In this document: positions 1 through 10,745 of the stretch, in pieces
Layout: every line of letters starts with the position of its first letter
How positions within the stretch are numbered: the first letter of the stretch is position 1
Notes under the pieces: model-generated
The model's input: only the letters and a program-made list of their open reading frames with translations
What the model was told of the DNA's origin: nothing
Database searches by the model: none
Translations under genes and position numbers: made by a program
Assembly: GCA_017744935.1 (NCBI GenBank)
Contig: JAGIAI010000014.1
Location: forward strand, 1 to 64,000
Length of the DNA stretch: 64,000 nucleotides
Direction: 5' to 3'
Source of the DNA: Variovorax sp.
Lineage (GTDB): Bacteria; Pseudomonadota; Gammaproteobacteria; Burkholderiales; Burkholderiaceae_C

Positions 1-1
1 C

Positions 2-1222
<1,221 letters not shown>

Positions 1223-1250
1223 TTCACGCCCGGCTTCCAAGCCAACGAAA

Positions 1251-1282
1251 AACCTCGCAGCGAAAGCCGCGAGGTTTTTTTT
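1251..1282 (+). terminator. Rho-independent terminator of groEL
   Basis: AACCTCGC (1251-1258) pairs with GCGAGGTT (1269-1276) around a 10-nt loop. The stem runs into eight T residues (1275-1282). It lies 29 bp after the groEL stop. Confidence 0.93.
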
Positions 1283-1338
1283 CGCGCGCGGTTTCCGGAA
1301 AGCGCTCACACTGGGCATTCACGAACCGGAGACCGGCG

Positions 1339-2067
1339 ATGAACACGTACATCGAATCCCCCGCCACGGCCCCTATGTCGCGCCGGCCGGCGTTGATCCT
1401 TCTCGCGGCGCTGGCGATCTTCCCTTCAGCCGCCGTTCTCGGAGCCGAAAAGGCGGTCGTGATACCGCCGCCTGCGGACGACACGGTCGCAGCCAGCGCA
1501 CCCGCTTCGGAGACGGCCGTGATTGCGGGCGGCTGCTTCTGGGGCGTGCAAGGCGTGTTCCAGCACGTCAAGGGCGTAAGCAACGCGGTGTCGGGCTATG
1601 CCGGCGGCGAGGCCGGTACGGCCCATTACGACATGGTCGGCATGGGCAACACCGGTCATGCGGAATCGGTCCGAATCACCTTCGATCCGAAGCAGATCAG
1701 CTATGGCCAGATCCTGCAGATCTACTTCTCGGTCGCCCACGACCCCACCCAACTGAACCGGCAGGGACCGGACACCGGCATGCAGTACCGCTCGACGATC
1801 TTTCCGTCGAACCCTGAGCAGGCCCGCATCGCCAAGGCCTACATCGCGCAGCTGGACGGCGCGAAGGTCTTCGGCAAGAAGATCGCCACCACGGTTGAAC
1901 CGCTCAAGGCCTTCTATCCGGCAGAGGCCTATCACCAGGACTTCATGACCCGCAACCCGGACCACCCGTACATCTCGTATAACGATCTGCCGAAGGTCGA
2001 CAACCTGAAGCGGGTGTTTCCGGATCGCTATCGCGCAAAGCCGGTCCTGGTGGGCTCCGGCGCGTGA
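1339..2067 (+). CDS. msrA: Peptide-methionine (S)-S-oxide reductase MsrA, exported form
   Basis: MsrA reduces methionine S-sulfoxide in oxidised proteins. The family motif GCFWG is present, with the catalytic Cys at residue 66, followed by YAGG, GHAE and the C-terminal EAYHQDF region. At 242 residues it is longer than cytosolic MsrA because of an N-terminal extension with a hydrophobic stretch (ALILLAALAIFPSAAVLGA, about 18-36) that looks like a signal peptide, so periplasmic location is likely. The ATG at 1339 is chosen because GGAG lies about 8 nt upstream; the ATG at 1375 has no ribosome-binding site. It converges with the DUF805 gene with only 3 bp between stops. Confidence 0.93.
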   Translation: MNTYIESPATAPMSRRPALILLAALAIFPSAAVLGAEKAVVIPPPADDTVAASAPASETAVIAGGCFWGVQGVFQHVKGVSNAVSGYAGGEAGTAHYDMVGMGNTGHAESVRITFDPKQISYGQILQIYFSVAHDPTQLNRQGPDTGMQYRSTIFPSNPEQARIAKAYIAQLDGAKVFGKKIATTVEPLKAFYPAEAYHQDFMTRNPDHPYISYNDLPKVDNLKRVFPDRYRAKPVLVGSGA

Positions 2068-2070
2068 CGC

Positions 2071-2421
2071 TCAGACGCCTGCAGGCTGCGGCTGCGGCGG
2101 TGGCCCGTAGACATTGGATTCGGTCTGGCTCGGCTGCACCGTGAAGTAGAGAAGCACCAGTCCGCCAACGACGGGGACCAGCCCGATCAGCAGCAGCCAC
2201 GCGGACTTGCCCACGTCATGCAGGCGCCGGGCGCCTGCCGCCAGCAGCGGCAGCAGGAAGGCGAGGACCACGAGCAAATAGAGGTAGTCGTTGATGAAGC
2301 GGGCGACGAAGGAAAGGATCACGTACGCCAGGACAAACCACCAGTATTCGGGCCGCGAGGCGCGGCCCGAAAAGTCGACGTACTTGCGAAAGCAGGTCTG
2401 GACGGCCTGTTGAAAGTTCAT
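2071..2421 (-). CDS. DUF805 family inner-membrane protein
   Basis: This 116-residue protein has the DUF805 pattern: an N-terminal FSGRASRPEYWWF segment followed by hydrophobic helices (about 30-50, 50-65 and 80-100), with RRLHDVGKSAW between helices two and three. The tail is Pro/Gln rich. The start at 2421 is preceded by AGGAG at good spacing, so the longer reading from 2448 is rejected. The function of the family is not established, and the gene stands alone between convergent msrA and pgi. Confidence 0.85.
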   Translation of the reverse strand: MNFQQAVQTCFRKYVDFSGRASRPEYWWFVLAYVILSFVARFINDYLYLLVVLAFLLPLLAAGARRLHDVGKSAWLLLIGLVPVVGGLVLLYFTVQPSQTESNVYGPPPQPQPAGV

Positions 2422-2503
2422 GAGCAACTCCTCTCGATGATTTCCCAAGGGACAACTCCCCGGCCATCATATCGAGCAGTGCTGCGAATGCCGATGACGG
2501 CGT

Positions 2504-4060
2504 TCAGCCGCGTGGACGCAGCCTCTTCAGCAACCCCGCGGTAGATGCGTCCAGCCCCCCGACGTCGCCCGAAGCCAGCCGAGGCTCGATGTCCTTCGCC
2601 AGCACCTTGCCGAGCTCCACGCCCCATTGGTCGAAGCTGTTGATGCCCCACACCGAGCCGCTCGTGAACACGCGGTGCTCATAGAGCGCGAGGAAGGCGC
2701 CCAACGATTCGGGGGTCAGCTTGTCGAAGACGAAGAAGCTGCTGGGCCGATTGCCCGGGAAGTTCTTGTGGCCGCCTGCATCGGCCTGCCCGACCATCAG
2801 CGCCTGCGCCTGCGCGAGCGCATTCGCAAGCAGCTTGGGATGATGGCCTTCGAGGTCATGCGCCGCATCACGCACCGCGATGAACTCCAGAGGAATCACA
2901 TCCGTGCCCTGATGCAGCATCTGGAAATAGGCATGCTGCCCGTTGGTGCCGGGCTCGCCCCAGAGCACCGGCGACGTCCCGAACGCCACCGGTTTGCCGT
3001 CCATGTCCACCTGCTTGCCGTTGCTCTCCATCTCGAGTTGCTGGAGGTAGGCCGGCAATCGCCGCAGCGAACTGTGATACGGCGCGATGCAGCGGCTGGT
3101 GAAGCGGTGGAAGTCGCGATACCAGACATCCAGCAGGCCGAGCCTCACCGGTAGGTTCTGTTCGAGCGGCGCGGTGAGGAAATGCTCGTCCATCGCACGC
3201 GCGCCAGCCAGCAGGCGCCGGAATCCATCCGCACCGATCGCGAGCGCGATCGGCAGGCCAATCGAAGACCACAGTGAGTAGCGGCCGCCCACCCAGTCCC
3301 AGAAGCCGAAGGTCGTCTCGATGCCGAACTCGCGCGCCGCCTCGACGTTGGTGGTGAGCGCCGCGAAATGGCGCGCGATGTCGACGCTGCCCGACTGCTC
3401 GAACCAGCGCCTGGCGGAGCGCGCATTGGCCATCGTCTCGGCCGTGGTGAAGGTCTTCGAAGCGATGAGGAACAACGTGTGCTCCGGCGCAAGCCCGCGC
3501 AGCACGCCATCGAGTTCATGGCCGTCGACGTTGGAAACGAAGTGGAAGCGCTTGCCTCGTGCGACATCGGCTTCGAGCGCCAGCACTGCCATCTGCGGCC
3601 CGAGATCAGAACCGCCAATGCCGATATTGACCACGTCGGTGATCGTGTGGTCCGCGCGGACCTCCTCGGCAAACGCCAGCATCGCGGTCAGCGTCGCCTG
3701 CACGTCGTTGAACGCCGACACCAGGCCCGCATCGATTGCGGCGCCCTGGGGCGTGCGGAGCAGCGTATGCAGTACCGCGCGGTTCTCGGTGGCATTGATG
3801 TGCTTGCCGGCGAACATCGCATCGCGATGGGCTTCGAGGCCTGTCTCGCGGGCCAGCGCCAGCAGCAGCGACTCGGTCCGCGCGTCGATCAGGTTCTTCG
3901 AAAGATCGGCAAACACATAGGGCGCCGATTGGCTCAACGCGCCGAAGCGACTTGCATCGTCCGCGAACGCCCGACGCAGGTCGAAGCCCTTGCCGCTCGC
4001 GTCGTAGTGCGCCTGCAGCGAAGCCCAGGCCGCCGTTCTGTCGCCGCGTGTGCGTTGCAT
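2504..4060 (-). CDS. pgi: Glucose-6-phosphate isomerase
   Basis: It interconverts glucose-6-phosphate and fructose-6-phosphate in the cytoplasm. The 518-residue protein carries GIGGSDLGP (147-155) and the family signature FWDWVGGRYSLWSSIGLP (253-270). The active-site His region (GTNGQHAYFQMLHQGTD) and the C-terminal catalytic Lys region (SFDQWGVELGK) are also present. The gene starts 2 bp after the transaldolase stop, forming a tal-pgi unit linking glycolytic and pentose phosphate intermediates. Confidence 0.97.
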   Translation of the reverse strand: MQRTRGDRTAAWASLQAHYDASGKGFDLRRAFADDASRFGALSQSAPYVFADLSKNLIDARTESLLLALARETGLEAHRDAMFAGKHINATENRAVLHTLLRTPQGAAIDAGLVSAFNDVQATLTAMLAFAEEVRADHTITDVVNIGIGGSDLGPQMAVLALEADVARGKRFHFVSNVDGHELDGVLRGLAPEHTLFLIASKTFTTAETMANARSARRWFEQSGSVDIARHFAALTTNVEAAREFGIETTFGFWDWVGGRYSLWSSIGLPIALAIGADGFRRLLAGARAMDEHFLTAPLEQNLPVRLGLLDVWYRDFHRFTSRCIAPYHSSLRRLPAYLQQLEMESNGKQVDMDGKPVAFGTSPVLWGEPGTNGQHAYFQMLHQGTDVIPLEFIAVRDAAHDLEGHHPKLLANALAQAQALMVGQADAGGHKNFPGNRPSSFFVFDKLTPESLGAFLALYEHRVFTSGSVWGINSFDQWGVELGKVLAKDIEPRLASGDVGGLDASTAGLLKRLRPRG

Positions 4061-4062
4061 CG

Positions 4063-5010
4063 TCAGGCTCCCATGAGTTTCTCGAGCTTCACCGCGTCAG
4101 CGGCAAAGGCGCGGATCCCTTCGGCAAGCTTCTCGGTGGCCATGGCGTCCTCGTTCAACGCGTAGCGGAATGCCGGCTCGTTCAACACGACCTTCGGGAT
4201 GTCCATGCGCTTCGCGGCTTCCGCGTCGAGGGCATGCGTCAAAGGCGATTCGCTGGCGGCGAGTTCCGCGAGCAATTCAGGGCTGATGGTCAGCAGATCG
4301 CAGCCGGCGAGCGCCGCGATCTGGCCCACGTTGCGGAAGCTCGCACCCATGACCTCGGTCCGGATGCCATGCTTCTTGTAGTAGTCGAAGATCGTGCGCA
4401 CGGACTTCACGCCCGGGTCGTTCGCGCCGGCGTTCTCCGCCTCGTTCCAGTTGCTGCCGGCCGACTTCTTGTACCAGTCGTAGATCCGACCGACGAAGGG
4501 CGAGATGAGTTGCACCCCGGCCGCCCCGCAGGCCACCGCCTGGGCGAACGAGAACAGCAGCGTCAGGTTGCAATGGATACCCTTCTGCTCGAGCCGGCGC
4601 GCCGCCTCGATGCCCTCCCAGGTGGAGGCAACCTTGATCAGCAGGCGCTTCTCGACATCGACGCCCTCGGCGCGGTAGAGCGCCACGATGCGCTCCGCAC
4701 GGGCAATGGTGGCTTCGGTATCGAAGCTCAACCGTGCATCCACCTCGGTGGAGACGCGGCCGGGAATGATCGAGAGGATTTCGGTGCCGAAGCGCACCAG
4801 CAGGCGGTCGATGACCTCGTCGATGGGCTTTCCGTCTTGTTTGCTGACCGCTTCGTCGAGCAGCGGCCGGTATTCCGGCTTCTGCACCGCCTTCAGGATG
4901 AGCGACGGATTGGTCGTCGCATCTCGCGGCCTGAACTGGGCGAGTTGGCGGAAATCACCGGTATCGGCTACCACGGTGGTCCATTGACGGAGGGTATCGA
5001 GTTGGTTCAT
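4063..5010 (-). CDS. tal: Transaldolase
   Basis: It moves a dihydroxyacetone unit between sugar phosphates in the non-oxidative pentose phosphate pathway. The 315-residue product has [10 protein letters not shown] (about 30-39) and the Schiff-base Lys at 126 in [10 protein letters not shown], followed by NLTLLFS. The ATG at 5010 is chosen because the conserved [20 protein letters not shown] begins there. A small dyad, GCGGG(6 nt)CCCGC at 5011-5026, sits directly before the start codon and no strong ribosome-binding site is visible, so initiation may depend on leader structure. It is upstream of pgi in the same unit. Confidence 0.97.
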   Translation of the reverse strand: MNQLDTLRQWTTVVADTGDFRQLAQFRPRDATTNPSLILKAVQKPEYRPLLDEAVSKQDGKPIDEVIDRLLVRFGTEILSIIPGRVSTEVDARLSFDTEATIARAERIVALYRAEGVDVEKRLLIKVASTWEGIEAARRLEQKGIHCNLTLLFSFAQAVACGAAGVQLISPFVGRIYDWYKKSAGSNWNEAENAGANDPGVKSVRTIFDYYKKHGIRTEVMGASFRNVGQIAALAGCDLLTISPELLAELAASESPLTHALDAEAAKRMDIPKVVLNEPAFRYALNEDAMATEKLAEGIRAFAADAVKLEKLMGA

Positions 5011-5130
5011 GCGGGCATTATCCCGCTGCAAAACTACAGCTCGTGTGGTCCCCGGCTGACGCGGGCAGATGTCGCGCCTCACTAATCTTGGCGTCCCACT
5101 GACCTTCTCTCAGTCTTCAGGAGGAACCCC

Positions 5131-5802
5131 ATGGGTCAACGCACTCGCCGGGCACCGCCGGCCCCAGTCGCATTCGATGATCGCGCCGTCAGCGCCTCGA
5201 TCGGGACGCTGGCGACCGCCTTTTGCGTTGGCGGCGCCCTGACGCTGCTGGCGCTCAACACGACGCGCAATGCACGCAACGGCACGATCGCCGGCCCGGC
5301 GGATGGCGCGCCGCTGATGCGCGCCCCGCTCCAGGTGGTCGCGCCGGTCGATCTCAAGCGCTACGCAGGCCTCTGGCACGAGCAGGCGCGCTTGCCCAAC
5401 CGCTTCGAGAAGCAATGCGCCGGTCCGGTAACCGCTGAATACACATTGTTGGACGACGGCAACGTGCAAGTGCGCAACCGCTGCATTCTTGACGACGGAC
5501 GATTCGACGAATCGCTCGGCATTGCGCGCGTGGTGAACGTTCCGGGCCAACCGGGCGCGGGTCGACTCGAGGTGCGTTTCGCGCCCGACTGGCTGGCGTG
5601 GCTGCCTGCGGTTTGGGGCGACTACTGGATCCTGAAGCTGGACCGCGACTATCAGGTCGCGCTGGTGGGCACGCCCGATCGCAGATACCTCTGGGTGCTG
5701 TCGCGCGCGCCGGTGCTCGACGTGGCCGCGCTTGACGCGGAACTCGACTACGCGCGCACGCTCGGGTTCGATATCGACAAAGTGGTGCTGACTGGCAAAT
5801 AG
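5131..5802 (+). CDS. Lipocalin family protein with N-terminal membrane anchor
   Basis: The domain at about 72-223 resembles Blc-type bacterial lipocalins, which bind fatty acids or lysophospholipids. The family GxW motif is in KRYAGLWHEQARLPNRFE, followed by CAGPVTAEYTLLDDG and the late motifs DYWILKLDRDYQVALVG and YLWVLSR. Unlike Blc there is no lipobox; a hydrophobic segment (about 23-43) should anchor it to the inner membrane with the lipocalin outside. The ATG is preceded by AGGAGG at close spacing. Its 3' end overlaps the convergent HAD gene by 55 bp. Confidence 0.85.
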   Translation: MGQRTRRAPPAPVAFDDRAVSASIGTLATAFCVGGALTLLALNTTRNARNGTIAGPADGAPLMRAPLQVVAPVDLKRYAGLWHEQARLPNRFEKQCAGPVTAEYTLLDDGNVQVRNRCILDDGRFDESLGIARVVNVPGQPGAGRLEVRFAPDWLAWLPAVWGDYWILKLDRDYQVALVGTPDRRYLWVLSRAPVLDVAALDAELDYARTLGFDIDKVVLTGK

Positions 5803-6410
5803 TCCGCCAGCTGCGCAGGCACGTGGCTTGGCCGTTCGCAGTGGATCGCCTTCCAGCCGAGTTCGCGGGCGGCGGCAACGTTGGCTGCGGAATCGTCGAT
5901 GAACACGGTCCTCGAAGCTTCAAGTCCATAGCGCTGGGCCAGAAGTTCGTAGATCCCATGCTGCGGCTTCACCATCTTCACGTCGCCGGAAAAGATGCCG
6001 CCATCGAACCACGCAAAGAAGGCATGGCGATATTCGAGCACCCGCGCATACGGCTCCGGCATGTTCGAGAGGTAGTAGAGGCGCAGGTCTTCGCCGGCAT
6101 CACGTCTGTCGCGCAGCTTCGCGAGCAGGTCGACTGTGACGCCGATGGGCTCGAGTCTCTCGCCAATCGGCGCAAGCGCCTCGCTTAGCCGATCGCTCGG
6201 CAGGGAAAGCCGGAAGGCCATCCGGCCGATCGCATCGTCGAGCGAATGCGTGCCGCGGTCGAATCCGAGCCAGTCCTCGTGGTGGAACATCTGACTCGCG
6301 AGTGCGTGTGCCGCTTCGGCCGTGGGCGCATGCGCCGCGAAGTGGGTCTGCACCAGCGCCACCGGCTCCCAGGTCAGAAGAACGGCACCGAGGTCAAAAA
6401 CAACATTCAT
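5748..6410 (-). CDS. HAD-IA family phosphatase, YihX-like
   Basis: The 220-residue protein has HAD motif I in slightly reduced form (VVFDLGAVL, about 3-11), motif II in YYLSNMPE, the conserved Lys in KMVKPQHGIYE and motif III in VFIDDSAANVAAA. This arrangement matches the YihX/haloacid dehalogenase subgroup, which hydrolyses small sugar phosphates. The start codon overlaps the stop of the ABC ATPase gene (ATGA), so it is translationally coupled to the transporter operon. The exact substrate cannot be read from the sequence. Confidence 0.85.
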   Translation of the reverse strand: MNVVFDLGAVLLTWEPVALVQTHFAAHAPTAEAAHALASQMFHHEDWLGFDRGTHSLDDAIGRMAFRLSLPSDRLSEALAPIGERLEPIGVTVDLLAKLRDRRDAGEDLRLYYLSNMPEPYARVLEYRHAFFAWFDGGIFSGDVKMVKPQHGIYELLAQRYGLEASRTVFIDDSAANVAAARELGWKAIHCERPSHVPAQLADYLPVSTTLSISNPSVRA

Positions 6411-7453
6411 AGGGAAACCGGCACGATGGAAACGCCGTGGTTGGTCAAGGACAGGTGGGTCTCCGCGCCGGCAGCAAGTGGATGCACGAGGTCGGTGGAC
6501 ACGACGAAGACCGAACCGAGCGCGGTGTCGAAAGCATACTCGTAGAAGTTGCCGAGGAATGACGCCTTGCGCACCGTGGCGGGCAGGCCTACCGCCGCAC
6601 CGATGTACCAGGCTTCCGGCCGAACCGCGACCTTGACGATGCCGGGCGCAACCACGTGGCGCGGTGTCAACATCAACGGGCCCATCTGCACGCGTCCGTC
6701 CGGCTGTGCAAGTGCGGGGAACACCATCGCCTCGCCCATGAAGCCCGCGACGAATTCGCTTTCCGGATTGCCATAAAGCTGCTCGGGCGTGCCGCGCTGG
6801 GCAATCACGCCGTGGTCCATCACGATGATCTGGTCGCTGACTGCCAGCGCCTCGCTCTGGTCGTGCGTGACATAGGCCACCGTGAGCTGCAGGCGTTGCT
6901 GCAGGTTTCGGATTTCCTCGCGCATCTCGCGGCGCAGGCGCGCGTCGAGGTTGGAGAGCGGCTCGTCGAACAGCAGCACCGCGGGCTCCAGCACCAGCGC
7001 ACGCGCGAGCGCCACGCGTTGCTGCTGCCCACCCGAGAGTTCGCTCGGCAGCCGCGTGTCGAAGTCCACCAGCCCCACGCCCTTGAGTGCATCGCGCGCC
7101 CGGGCACGGGCCTCGTCCTTGCGCACGCCGCTCATGCGCAGGCCATAGCTGACGTTCTCGATGACGTTCATGTGCGGGAAGAGCGCGTAGCTCTGGAACA
7201 TCATGCTCACGTTGCGCTCGGAAGGCGCGAGGTCGGTGACGTCGCGTCCGCCCATGATGATCGAACCCGATGTCGGCGACTCCAGTCCCGCGATCATTCG
7301 CAGCGTGGTGGTCTTTCCGCAGCCGGAGGGGCCGAGGATCGTGGTCAGCGTGCCGGCCGGCACCTCGAAGCTGATGCCCTTGACCGCGAGCGGCGCATCT
7401 GCGTTCTTGCCATAGCGCTTGGTGACGTTGCGGAATTCGATGCCGTTGCTCAT
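6407..7453 (-). CDS. ABC transporter ATP-binding protein, FbpC/PotA type
   Basis: This is the ATPase of a binding-protein-dependent importer. The 348-residue protein has Walker A GPSGCGKTT, the signature LSGGQQQR, Walker B VLLFDEPLSNLDA and the switch His in AYVTHDQSEALA. A C-terminal TOBE-like regulatory domain follows (about 260-348). The start at 7453 (MSNGIEFRNVTKRYG) fits the family; the longer reading from 7498 adds an unrelated Arg-rich tail. It is the third gene of the unit SBP-permease-ATPase-HAD. Iron(III), phosphonate and phosphoester importers all use this type, so the substrate is open. Confidence 0.92.
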   Translation of the reverse strand: MSNGIEFRNVTKRYGKNADAPLAVKGISFEVPAGTLTTILGPSGCGKTTTLRMIAGLESPTSGSIIMGGRDVTDLAPSERNVSMMFQSYALFPHMNVIENVSYGLRMSGVRKDEARARARDALKGVGLVDFDTRLPSELSGGQQQRVALARALVLEPAVLLFDEPLSNLDARLRREMREEIRNLQQRLQLTVAYVTHDQSEALAVSDQIIVMDHGVIAQRGTPEQLYGNPESEFVAGFMGEAMVFPALAQPDGRVQMGPLMLTPRHVVAPGIVKVAVRPEAWYIGAAVGLPATVRKASFLGNFYEYAFDTALGSVFVVSTDLVHPLAAGAETHLSLTNHGVSIVPVSL

Positions 7454-7466
7454 GGTGTCCTTTGTT

Positions 7467-9692
7467 TCAGGTCGCGACCGGAACGAGCGCCGGCGCATCG
7501 GCCTTGCGTCGGCCCAGCTTCCTCTCGCCGACGAGCAGCTGCACGAGCATGATCGCCGCGGCCATCAGGATCATGAGTACCGTGCAGTACGCGAGCGCGA
7601 CGCCGTAGTCGCCGTTGCCGACGCGGCCGATGATGTAGGTGGTCGCCAGCTCGTTCTCGGCCGTGACCAGGAAGATCACGGCACTCACCGTCGTCATGGC
7701 GCGCACGAAGCTGTAGACCAGCGCCGCCGCCAGCGCCGGCTTCAGCAGCGGCAGCACCACCTTGAAGAGCGTCTGCGAGGTCGATGCGCGCAGCATCAGG
7801 GATGCTTCGTCCAGCGAACGGTCGATCTGCTTGAACGCGGCGGTGCCCGCGCGCACACCGACCGGCAGATTCCGGAACATGAAGCACAGCACGATGATGA
7901 GCCCCGTGCCCGTGAGTTCAAGCGGCGGTACGTTGAAGGCGAGGATGTAGCTCACGCCGAGCACCGTGCCCGGTATCGCGAAGGCCAGCAGTGCCGCGAA
8001 CTCGAAGGCGCCCTGCCCCCTGAACTCGTTGCGCGACAGCAGCCACGCAATCAGAAGACCGAATGCCGCGGTGAGCGGCGCGGAAATGCCCGCGAGCTTG
8101 ACCGTCGTGATGAGCGAGTTCCATGCGGTGCCCGCCCACACCACGCCGAACTGGCCCCATTCGAGCGCGAACGCCGTCCTGAAGTGATTGAGCGTGAAGG
8201 TGTAGTCGCGTCCCCACGTCTGGACGAAGCCGCCCGCGAAAGCGAAGAGATAAACCACCACCGTGAACAGGATCCACGGCAACGCGATGCAGTAGATCGC
8301 GCGGCGCACGCCATCCGGCAACGGCATGGCGATACCGGCATCTCCCTTTCCGCTCACCGTGGTGTAGCTGCGCCGGCCGAGCAGCCCGCGCTGGAGCGCG
8401 AACACCGCGAGCGCGAAGAAGGTCAACACCCAGGCGAGCGAAGCGGCGCGGCCCTGGTCGTACTGCGCACCGACGATCGCGAAGAAGATGTCCGTCGACA
8501 GCACCGAGAACTGGCCGCCGACCACGATCGGGTTGCCGAAGTCCGCGATGCTTTCGATGAAGCCGACGAGGAAGGCATTCGCGAGCCCGGGCTTGATCAG
8601 CGGCAGTGTGACCGTGAAGAAGGCACGTCGGCGATCCGCGCGCAGCATCAGTGCCGCCTCCTCGAGGCTCGGGGCCACGCCTTGCACCACGCCGCGCATG
8701 ATCATGAAGGCGATCGGCGTGAAGGCGAAGAGCTGGGCGACCAGCACGCCCGGCATGCCGTAGAACCAGCGCGTGGGCTCTATTCCGAAGGCGCTTTCGA
8801 GCACCTGGTTGACCACGCCCGCGCGGCCAAACAGCAGGATCAGGCCCAGTCCGACCACGAAGGGCGGCGTGATGATCGGCAGCAACGCGAGCACGCCAAG
8901 AGGCGCCTGCCAGCGGCGGCTGCCGCGTTCGGCCATGAGGGCCATCAGCGTGCCGAGAAAGGTCGTGCCCGCCGCCGTGAGAAGTGCGAGCACCAGCGTG
9001 TTCCATGCGACGCCGCACCGAACCCCGCCCGAGAGACAGCCCAGTCCCCATACGCGCTCGGTGGCGATGCGGGCGAGGAACGCAGCGGACGACCAACGCC
9101 CGTCTTCGTCGATGAAGGCACCCGCCAGCGCCTTGCTCACCGGATAGGCGATGAACACCGCCATCAGCACGCCCGACGCGATCACCGCGCCAGCGACGAA
9201 CAGATCGCCCTTGAAGAAGCCCAGGCGCGCGATTCCGAACGCCGCGAGCAACACCAATGCCGAGAGGGCCACGAACCCGCCCGCGCCCATCCCGAACTGG
9301 TTCACTGACAGTTCGCCGAACTGCGTGTTGAGGGCGGCGATCGACCAACCCCGCGCACCGATGAGAAAGCCGCTCAACGCAAGGCCGATGCTCCCCACCG
9401 CACCACCGATGAACAGCAATTGCCCCTGCGCGCGTCCGGCGCGAAGCAGACCGCCCAGCAGGCACAAGGCCAGTCCGATGAGCCCGATGTAGAGCCAGCT
9501 CCGGCCCTGGAACGCCGCCTGCATCACGCCGTTGGCCGCTTCGCCCTCACCGAACACCTGCGGAATCACCTCGTACCACGAGGTGTCCTGGATCGCATAC
9601 CAGGGCAGTGCGAGGTAGCCGATCAGGCCCGCGACGATGCAGGTCCAGATCGATCGATTGGGGCTGCGGTGCCCTTTGGAGATCGACGACAC
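7467..9692 (-). CDS. Duplicated ABC transporter permease, FbpB type
   Basis: At 741 residues it is a fused double permease. Two BPD-type transmembrane modules are visible, each with an EAA loop: SLEEAALMLRADRRRAFFTVTLP in the first half and SLDEASLMLRASTSQTLFKVVLP in the second. This is the FbpB-like arrangement, in which one chain forms both halves of the channel. It starts with GTG at 9692, 1 bp after the SBP stop, and is followed 13 bp later by the ATPase. Confidence 0.9.
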   Translation of the reverse strand: MSSISKGHRSPNRSIWTCIVAGLIGYLALPWYAIQDTSWYEVIPQVFGEGEAANGVMQAAFQGRSWLYIGLIGLALCLLGGLLRAGRAQGQLLFIGGAVGSIGLALSGFLIGARGWSIAALNTQFGELSVNQFGMGAGGFVALSALVLLAAFGIARLGFFKGDLFVAGAVIASGVLMAVFIAYPVSKALAGAFIDEDGRWSSAAFLARIATERVWGLGCLSGGVRCGVAWNTLVLALLTAAGTTFLGTLMALMAERGSRRWQAPLGVLALLPIITPPFVVGLGLILLFGRAGVVNQVLESAFGIEPTRWFYGMPGVLVAQLFAFTPIAFMIMRGVVQGVAPSLEEAALMLRADRRRAFFTVTLPLIKPGLANAFLVGFIESIADFGNPIVVGGQFSVLSTDIFFAIVGAQYDQGRAASLAWVLTFFALAVFALQRGLLGRRSYTTVSGKGDAGIAMPLPDGVRRAIYCIALPWILFTVVVYLFAFAGGFVQTWGRDYTFTLNHFRTAFALEWGQFGVVWAGTAWNSLITTVKLAGISAPLTAAFGLLIAWLLSRNEFRGQGAFEFAALLAFAIPGTVLGVSYILAFNVPPLELTGTGLIIVLCFMFRNLPVGVRAGTAAFKQIDRSLDEASLMLRASTSQTLFKVVLPLLKPALAAALVYSFVRAMTTVSAVIFLVTAENELATTYIIGRVGNGDYGVALAYCTVLMILMAAAIMLVQLLVGERKLGRRKADAPALVPVAT

Positions 9693-9693
9693 G

Positions 9694-10725
9694 CTATCGC
9701 GGCAGCGAGTTGACGTCCTTTTCCCAGCGCGCGATCAAACGCTTGCGCTCGGCGCTCGCGCCGTATTTCGCGTAGTCGTAGTTGATCATCTTGATCTTCT
9801 TGAAATCGGGCACGTTGGCATCGACCGGCGTGGCCTTGTTCGAAGGCAGTTGATATTGCTTCGCCGCCGCGCCGAAGGTCTGCGCCTGCGGCGTAAGCGC
9901 CCATTCGTAGAACTTCTTCGCCTGGTCGAGGTTGCGCGCGCCCTTCACGATGCTCATCGAGCCGATCTCGGCGCCGGTGCCCTCGGAGGGCGTCGTGGTC
10001 TCGACGGGGAAGCCCTGCATCTTCTCTTGCGGCGCGTCGTGGATGAAGCTGATGGACACCGCCGTCTCGCCGCGCGCTACTGCCTTGATCGGGCCGGTTC
10101 CCGAGCGCGTGTACTGGCCCACGTTGCGGTGCAGGCCCTTGAGGTACTCGAAGGCCTTGTCCTCGCCCATCAACTGAACGAGCGTGGCGATCATCGTGTA
10201 GGCCGTGCCGCTCGATGCCGGATTCGCCACCTGGATGTCGCCCTTGTATTCGGGCTTGAGCAAGTCGGCCCAACTGCGCGGCACAGGCAGTTTCTTCTTC
10301 TGGATGAGCTCGGTGTTGTAGCCGAAGCCCAGCGGGCCGGAGTAGATGCCCACCGTCCTGTAGCCCGACTGCTGGGCCTGCTGCTGTGCCCACGGATAGA
10401 GCTGCGGCAAGGTCGGCGACTTGTATTCGAGCGTGAGGCCCATCTCTGCCGCCTGCAGATGCGGATCGCCCGTGCCGCCGAACCACACGTCGGTCTTCGG
10501 GTTGTCCTTCTCGGCGATGAGCTGCGCGAGCGCCTCACCCGAGCCTTTGAGCGACATGTTGAGCTTGACGCCGGTGGTGCGCGCATACACGGTCGCGATC
10601 ATGTTGCACCACTCGGCCTGCACCGAACAGATCACGTTGACGGTCTGCGCCGATGCGCCTGCCGATGCACCTATCAGTGCTGCCGCAGTTGCCATTTGCA
10701 AGGTTTGCACGAGCTTGTTCTTCAT
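9694..10725 (-). CDS. Periplasmic substrate-binding protein, FbpA/AfuA-like
   Basis: This captures substrate in the periplasm for the downstream permease and ATPase. A signal peptide is clear (residues 1-27, ending ASAQ). The mature part matches the iron(III)/aminoethylphosphonate binding family: NVICSVQAEWCNMIATVYA at the start, then GTGDPHLQAAEMG and PLGFGYNTELIQ. The paired Tyr ligands typical of true ferric-binding FbpA are not obvious near the C terminus, so iron is not assured. 343 residues is the usual length. A terminator-like hairpin sits in its leader. Confidence 0.85.
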   Translation of the reverse strand: MKNKLVQTLQMATAAALIGASAGASAQTVNVICSVQAEWCNMIATVYARTTGVKLNMSLKGSGEALAQLIAEKDNPKTDVWFGGTGDPHLQAAEMGLTLEYKSPTLPQLYPWAQQQAQQSGYRTVGIYSGPLGFGYNTELIQKKKLPVPRSWADLLKPEYKGDIQVANPASSGTAYTMIATLVQLMGEDKAFEYLKGLHRNVGQYTRSGTGPIKAVARGETAVSISFIHDAPQEKMQGFPVETTTPSEGTGAEIGSMSIVKGARNLDQAKKFYEWALTPQAQTFGAAAKQYQLPSNKATPVDANVPDFKKIKMINYDYAKYGASAERKRLIARWEKDVNSLPR

Positions 10726-10745
10726 CTGGTCCTCGTTCGGAAAAC

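Noticed and set aside
7419..9308. Long plus-strand open frame of 629 codons opposite the duplicated permease gene
   Set aside because: Its product is extremely rich in Arg, Glu, His and Gln with no recognisable domain, as expected for the antisense of a hydrophobic high-GC gene. The minus-strand permease is clear.
9694..10725. Firm assignment of the binding protein as ferric iron-specific FbpA
   Set aside because: The adjacent Tyr pair that binds iron in FbpA was not evident, and related proteins bind phosphonates or other anions.
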